The translations under genes were made by a program, and so were the position numbers. The notes below the pieces were generated by a model, which saw only the letters and a list, made by a program, of their open reading frames with translations, had not been told where the DNA came from and searched no databases. A stretch of 64,000 nt of DNA from contig ARYC01000582.1 of NCBI GenBank assembly GCA_000711775.1, positions 1-64,000 of the forward strand, given 5' to 3'. Numbering within the stretch: the first letter of the stretch is position 1; each line of letters opens with the position of its first letter. The DNA is from Oxytricha trifallax (lineage: Eukaryota; Ciliophora; Spirotrichea; Sporadotrichida; Oxytrichidae). Shown piece by piece: positions 58,693 through 64,000 of this stretch.

Positions 58693-61108
58693 TCAGAATG
58701 GTGATGGCTGTGGTCTGGAGGCTAAGTATTCCTTGAACTCTTCTTTGAGGCCTTCAAGATAGGCAGCGAAAACTGGGTAGTCTTCTTTCTTTACAAATCA
58801 AAACCCCTTTAATTATATTTAATCAATAATCAATGTTAAATTTTTTATTATTATATTTTACTGTATAAAACTTCACTTTTAAATTTTTGATTGATCATTC
58901 AGTCATAACTGATTTACTTTGAGCCCAATTTAAATTCTAAATGCTCTAAATATTAAATAACTTTTATTATTGCAATTTTAATGTATGAATATATCAGAAT
59001 AATATGAATAATCTATTATTTTAAGTTAAATGTCATTAAATAATATTAATATGTGTTCATACCAAGAGAATTCTCACAAAAATTTAGTAAAATATTTTTA
59101 AATTATAGTATATTAATGATATGAATTATTAGAAATGACTTATAAATAGATAATGCCTTAAATATATAGATCCTAGAATTATGAATATGTATAGAATAGC
59201 CTGCTATTATTGAAAGGTATTTTAAACTTATACGAAAAAATGAATTAAAATCTTTTGTTTCTTTAAAGTTCTGCTTATAAAATTAATTTAAATATGAATA
59301 AAAACTTTTACAAAATTTGGAACGTTTCGTAGAAGAATAATTAGTTAATTTTTTTATATCTAATCATTACTTACTTATAAAATGCCATAATGTCTAAAAT
59401 CATAAATTTACTTTTAAAAATTAAAATCAATCACGAGCACTCCATTTATAAATTTTTGAAGGATACTAATTTTACTAAAAACTTACTTTCTTATATAAAA
59501 TAAAAAATAAATATCTTGTCTAAGATAATCGAGACTTGATTGATTAATGAGTTAGACTAAGAATTAAATATTTAAGAATTCACTGTTTAATACCAAAACA
59601 AACCATCAATTTTAGTCGTGACGTAGACGTATCTGAAGTGAGTTGACGTGGCAATCTCGGTACAGAGAGAAGAGGAATGGGGAGCGAGGTGGTTTTTGGA
59701 GTTTTTCTAGTTCACGACGATGCCACTGCATACGAGACAAGAGCCTAGCGCTACACTAGGAGTATCCCCCGCAGAGCTCGCAGAGATCAACTTCCTGTAA
59801 ACAATTATAGGGGAGTCTGGAGAAAACTCTTACCAGGTTCCACCTCTGCTGAGATAGTAGTCTCTGTCCTTTGCTGTGGTAGCCTCATTAACCCGACCTG
59901 GTGTGGGAGGAAAATTATTATCGTTGGCTTCTATGGTTCTCATCTTCTCACTTTTGAATGTTGAAAACCACCTTCATCCTGCTCCCTATTACCTAGGAAG
60001 CTGAACTCACGCCAAGAAGCTCATCTAATGCAGGGAAATCCTTAACGGTCAGTCAACTCGAGGAGTTTAGGAACTGACAGATTTAACCCCGCCGACTGGC
60101 CCCTAATGCGGTGAACCTAGCAACCCCCTGCCTACCCTCAGCAGGCCTTAGTATAGTAGAATGCTCTATTAGAAAGTCTCAAGCCTCGGCCCCTGTGGGT
60201 CACCCTATCCTTATAACTTTCTAATTTAATATTTAATCGAGACTTAATTGACTAATTTTTTTATATTTAAAAATTGAGATAATTTTTAGTAAAATAAATG
60301 AAGTTTTCAAGTTTTGAAATGGAGCAATCACTGCAAAGTGTGGGTTTGCTTCATTCACAATATACTTAGATTAGTAATTTATAGTACTCTACAATTAAGA
60401 ATTAAAGTTGATTTTTCTATTAATTTTAATTGAAGATAAAAGAGAAAGCGAGAGATGCGAGTACGATATCAGCAATGCTTCTCTTGGTTCCAACAATATA
60501 CTTGTGATCTGAGTTATTTTCGATTCTTTTTTGGATGGCAGTAATCCAACCTGGGAGGAAAGCGAGGAATTCGCTTTCCAATACCTTCTTTCTCTCCTCG
60601 TCCTTTTCCATAGCAGCTTTGACGTAAATATAATATGAAAAGAGAAATTTATCCAAGTAATTTTTAATACAAGGTGGAGTTTTTTGCAATTTATATCTTA
60701 TTTTTGAAAAGTTTACTTGCCAAAATAGTCCTCTACAGCATCAAGGATAGAGTCAGCTTGCCATGCCTCTTCACTGGTCTCTGGGTAGTAACCGTGAATT
60801 TTACCAAGATATCTCAAGATTGACCATGACTGCACGAGATATTTTCCATCGTGCTCTAACAAGGGGACCTAACCGAATTCCAATTTGCCTGCTGCCTTCA
60901 ATTCAGCGACTTGCTTTTTTAATTAATCGTTATTTATTTCAAAATCCCATCAAAACCCTGGCTTTATATATTCCGCAGAATAAATATTTATTTACTCATG
61001 CTCTCCGTTGATTCTGTGATCTTCGAATTCAACTTTGGCATGAGAAAGTAGCATTCTGATTGGCTCAGCTCTTCCGTAGCTATTGAAGTAGTAAAGCTTA
61101 TATGGCAT
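58693..61108 (-). CDS. Glutathione S-transferase (sigma-like), germline form broken by IESs
   Basis: Coding blocks on the minus strand: 61108-60994 ([20 protein letters not shown], thioredoxin-fold start with the glutathione-site Tyr), 60939-60717 ([19 protein letters not shown], the conserved cis-Pro and glutathione-binding segment), 60696-60420 ([38 protein letters not shown]-terminal helical domain with its conserved Asp) and 58793-58693 ([20 protein letters not shown] ... PSPF, TGA 58693-58695). The protein would be cytosolic and conjugate glutathione to electrophiles. About 15-25 residues seem missing between the last two blocks, so a further small MDS may lie in the 1.6-kb gap. The 54-bp IES and a 20-nt intron are listed separately. 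Confidence 0.85.
58794..60415. other. Large insert (IES region) inside the GST gene
   Basis: AT-rich on both sides (58810-59600 and 60235-60415) with a GC-rich block at about 59610-60232 in the middle. Begins with AATCAAAACCCCTTTAAT (58796), resembling a TBE end. No further GST coding was recognised with certainty. Confidence 0.55.
59610..60232. other. Unexplained GC-rich block within the GST insert
   Basis: About 620 bp of balanced base composition, unlike anything else in the window. Plus-strand features include ctagcgctacactaggag (palindromic) and ctgcctaccctcagcaggc. One plus frame is open for about 94 codons (59680-59960), but nothing recognisable is encoded. Flanked at 59527-59550 and 60235-60256 by a near-identical 22-bp direct repeat (AATCGAGACTTgATTGAtTA). 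It may be a retroposed RNA copy or a SINE/LINE fragment. Confidence 0.4.
60697..60716 (-). other. Predicted 20-nt intron in the GST gene
   Basis: GTAAACTTTTCAAAAATAAG. Removal joins GGC AA to A, giving Lys, and the frame continues through YKLQKTPPC to [12 protein letters not shown] and [10 protein letters not shown], typical of the GST linker. Same length as intron 2 of the TBE-B 22-kDa gene. Confidence 0.65.
60940..60993 (-). other. Predicted 54-bp IES with 9-bp pointer in the GST gene
   Basis: Direct repeat TATTTATTT at 60931-60939 and 60985-60993. Deleting one repeat plus the 45 bp between joins GEHE to [15 protein letters not shown] in frame; left in place the frame reaches TGA. The insert is AT-rich and contains a degenerate C4A4-like atcccatcaaaaccct. 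Confidence 0.75.
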
Positions 61109-61789
61109 ATCTTTTGATGTGATTTAAGGTAAAATACGAATTAATTAATTATAAAAATTTGAATGACTCAAGGATATAAAGTTAATCTCAAGTATTTCCA
61201 GAAGTTTCCAAATTATCTGCAATTTTATAAGTGGAATGAACCACCCTGGGGAGGGTGTACTCTTGATAACAAAAGTCAAAATGATGAAGTAAAATCATAT
61301 TAAACTATCTTACTGGATCCAACCCCAGTTTGATATTCCGTAAAGCATTGAATAATAAAATCTGCTTTTTTAGAACTATGATATTATAATAAAATAGAAA
61401 AATTTAACATTAAAGTGAAGATATAAAATAATCATAAGATTAATCAAAGTATTTTATTTATTTAAATTCTAGAAAAATGACTTTAAAGCTCACATAATAA
61501 TCATAAGAAAATATTTAATATTAAAAAAGGAAAAAGTTTGAATTAATTGAAACTTTCTAATATACTCTCTAATTTATACCAATTTTCGACATAAATATAA
61601 TGAATTATCTCAAAATAGTTTGATATTTTATTCCTATAGGCATCTGCTGCAATTTTTAAATAAATGGTCAATTTGTAACATAAACTGGTCTCTAGAATAG
61701 ATTGTAATTAAAATTAGAAATACACTTAACAATTGGCATTTATTAAAAACTTAATAATATTCATTTTATCATTATTCATTCATGTACTG
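61109..61789. promoter_or_regulatory. Region between GST start and TMEM164-like gene end
   Basis: AT-rich 680 bp between the GST start (61108) and the stop of the TMEM164-like gene (61790). Must contain the GST promoter side; a short GC-richer patch lies at 61235-61335. No motif was identified. Confidence 0.3.
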
Positions 61790-63437
61790 TTTATTTAAGT
61801 TTCAAATTTTTTAGTCTAGCAAAAGCATTTAGCAATGTAGTAATTTAAAAATGAAATAGTGACTGAAGCTAGCTGTAGATATCCATCTGCCCAGAAATAA
61901 AAATATTTGTGCATTCCAAAAGTAACCCTCCATGGATCATTTACAAATAATTCTCTAAAATAAGAATGTAGATAAATCTTATATTCACTCATGGAATATT
62001 TAATAATTTAGATATTGTCAATACCACAGAGAGTATGATTGAGGTTAGCCCATGTCATTGCTGAAATAGGAGTGAGAAAGTATCTCATGTAAATAGTGAA
62101 CAAAACAAAGCCAAAGATAGGAAGTGGATAAATAATATAGTCATCTGCTTTATATCTACCAGCCCAAAATATTACCAAGGGAGCCATTAGTGCTGCAAAA
62201 ACATGCTAGATATAGTAAATTACAAGTTCTAAATCTGACAATTCATCTATTTCTCCAAACACTATACCAAGCCAACTAAAAACCAGTGTTATTGAATTAA
62301 ATATTATATACGCTCCAAAAGTCGATGAGAGTCCAAACATCATAAGTAAATTTGAAAATCTGTTAAACGGCAAAACTGAGACTAATCCAAATACAATCTA
62401 CAATTAAAATTTTAAGAAATCCATTTGAGAGTACAAATTTGTCTTACTGTTATAATATGACAGGGATTAAGTATGAATATAATGGTCTTGCTATGATACT
62501 TGAAATATAACTAGAAAATTATCATAGATAAACACACCAATCCTTGTAAAATCTCGGTCACTGTAGGATTCAGACTTCTTTTATTTAGTAAAAGTTAGAG
62601 CTTTCTGGCGTCTGCCACTAAAACCAAATTCTTCATGCCTTAATAAAGGTAATATAAGTGGAATGGTAGCTACATAAAAAAATTAAACATATGAATAAAA
62701 TTTTAAAACTGGTGATGTTATTTACACAAAAACAATAAATCATATTATTCATTTAATCTTAGATATACTAATCTTACCAATATAGCGCATAGAATAATTT
62801 TGAATCCTAGTTCACTTTCCTGGTAGCATTATTAGAAACACAAATTCTATTGCTTATTTTTTTTACATTATGATTTGTTAGAGTTAATTATTATTAGATA
62901 ATTCTAGATCACTTAAAAATTATATTTTTTTATAGAAAAGTGGACTCTACAATTCGGGATGATAATTTCAATATCTCTTTATAAATAAACTTAAGATGTC
63001 TTTCAAATATATTGAAGGACGTACTTGATAGTACTTTGATAAATTTAATAGTAAAAAACTTAAAAAAAAGGTTAAAAATTATTTTTATCAATGAAAATCT
63101 ACTTTAAGCAAGATAATTCTGCAGCATCAAAGCATAATTATATAAAAGAAAATAATTTTTGAATAAGACAGTATGCATATATTTTGTAAAACTATTGAGA
63201 AATCAATAAATAGTATGTATCGTTTAAATTCTAATCCATTAGGGAATTTCAATTTTTTAAATTATTAATAATATAAATTAAGCACTTCATTTAATAGATT
63301 ACTATTAAAATAACTGGATTTTATTGCCCTCCATTCTCCATAGTTTAATAAGTATCATTATAAACTCCCAACAAAAGTTTCATTCTTATTTATCCAATGA
63401 TAGAATCTGTATTGTCAAATGGTGGTAATGGTGCCAT
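61790..63437 (-). CDS. TMEM164-like multi-pass membrane protein, germline form with inserts
   Basis: Main block about 62420-61790 (TGA 61790-61792), open with TAA/TAG as Gln: several hydrophobic segments, then LVIYYIQHVFAALMAPLVIF, MTWANLNHTLCGIDN and NDPWRVTFGMHKYFYFW. These resemble the TMEM164 signature (an IYYIQHV segment, then VNLN..LC and DP..... with a C-terminal helix). TMEM164 proteins are multi-pass membrane acyltransferase-like proteins linked to ether lipids and autophagy in animals. An upstream block, about 62670-62490, reads IPLILPLLRHEEFGFSGRRQ. A further block at about 63310-63437 starts with ATG 63435-63437 (MAPLPPFDNTDSIIGQIRMK) and may be the N-terminus. AT-rich gaps between blocks are candidate IESs or introns. 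Confidence 0.6.
62720..63300. other. AT-rich insert between coding blocks
   Basis: Separates the possible N-terminal block (63310-63437) from the next block. No gene features; probably IES DNA. Pointer repeats were not identified. Confidence 0.4.
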
Positions 63438-63855
63438 TTTCAAATAATCTTTTTAACTGTTTATTATATAAGGTTAATTTTAATTTATTAAATCTCTGAT
63501 CTACATACTTAATCATGAATTTATAAATGAATAGACAAATAAACTTTTAAATAAATTTAATTATTTCAGTCCAATAATTAAATTGGTAAATTATAATTTA
63601 CATTTTTGTGTTTATATTACACAGGTTTTAGTAATTATTTAATCTAAATGTAATTTATTTTCTGTAATAATTTTGCAAATACAAATAATTCAAAATATTA
63701 TGACGTTTTATGCTTTTCAATATAATTAGTTGAGAATAAACTAAATTCAAATTACTAAAGCACAATATTAATTAAATTGCTTTATTTAGTTTTATTACTA
63801 TGAATATTTTAAAAATCTTTACAATTTTATATATAATTTCAAACTAATTCATCCA
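63438..63855. other. AT-rich spacer
   Basis: No gene recognised between the TMEM164-like start and the last coding block. Confidence 0.5.
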
Positions 63856-63975
63856 TCACAGAATCTTTGATTAGTAAGCTTATTGCTCTTATATGAAAGT
63901 CTCTTGGAGAGTTTGCTGCATAGTCTGAGGGGGTGCGACTTGCTTCTTGTTGGAGCCAAATATGGAACTGAACAT
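63856..63975 (-). CDS. First coding block of a possible ESCRT-III (Snf7/CHMP4-like) protein
   Basis: ATG 63973-63975; reads MFSSIFGSNKKQVAPPQTMQ then QTLQETFIQEQQAYQSKIL with TAA as Gln, followed by TGA at 63856-63858, where an IES or intron probably begins. A short MxxxFG start, a basic patch, then a Gln/Glu-rich helix resembles the start of Snf7/CHMP4 proteins, which polymerise on membranes during vesicle budding and abscission. With only about 39 residues the call is tentative. Confidence 0.4.
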
Positions 63976-64000
63976 ATTTATGATAGATGTTATTATATGA
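63976..64000. other. Window edge upstream of the ESCRT-III-like block
   Basis: Twenty-five AT-rich bases only; nothing can be said. Confidence 0.4.

Noticed and set aside
59680..59960. 94-codon plus-strand frame in the GC-rich block
   Set aside because: No recognisable protein features and no start context; left as non-coding.
60763..61011. 82-codon plus-strand ORF
   Set aside because: Antisense to GST coding blocks and the IES between them.

Overview
The window looks like germline (micronuclear) DNA of a hypotrich/stichotrich ciliate of the Oxytricha-Stylonychia-Tetmemena type. Four things point there. (1) Coding regions stay open only if TAA and TAG are read as glutamine and TGA is the sole stop. 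(2) Four copies of telomere-bearing elements (TBE) end in C4A4/G4T4 telomere-like sequence and are flanked by 3-bp AAT or ATT duplications. (3) Ordinary genes (a glutathione S-transferase, a TMEM164-like membrane protein) appear as short coding blocks broken by AT-rich inserts; in one case the insert is bounded by a 9-bp direct repeat whose collapse restores the frame. (4) Most of the window is extremely AT-rich and non-coding.

Layout. 1-7600: a GC-richer block with a divergent gene pair plus a second minus-strand gene. The plus-strand gene is a DD34E (Tc1/IS630-type) transposase with four tiny introns and about 300 extra residues inside its catalytic core; both minus-strand proteins are unrecognised. 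G4T4-like ends lie at 7433-7570. 7667-8511: an inverted-repeat element with a coding-like core. 8.5-16.3 kb: AT-rich DNA with two coding islands (about 9340, 10940). 16347-21458, 21701-25639, 41353-46458 and 50109-54202: TBEs A-D, each with a transposase gene, a 22-kDa gene and a zinc-finger/kinase gene. TBEs A and C each carry a roughly 1-kb palindromic insertion. 25717-26129: a 413-bp inverted-repeat element. 27.5-41.3 kb: AT-rich DNA with coding islands, an intact 495-codon ORF (32564-34051), a small inverted-repeat element (32050-32445) and SINE/tRNA-like relics. 54288-56484: an inverted-repeat element encoding a Rep-like SF3 helicase, with TGTAC iterons in its terminal repeats. 56603-58572: an element with C9/G8-tract ends and an 8-bp target duplication. 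58693-61108: the interrupted GST gene, with a GC-rich insert. 61790-63437: TMEM164-like gene. 63856-63975: first coding block of a possible ESCRT-III protein.

How it fits together. The mobile elements would be expected to be removed during macronuclear development, leaving the GST, TMEM164-like and other coding blocks to be joined. In hypotrichs TBE transposases are known to take part in that DNA elimination. Of the TBE genes here, the 22-kDa genes of A and B and the zinc-finger/kinase gene of D read as intact. All four transposase genes carry at least one TGA or deletion. Every reading was made by eye; no alignment or database search was run.
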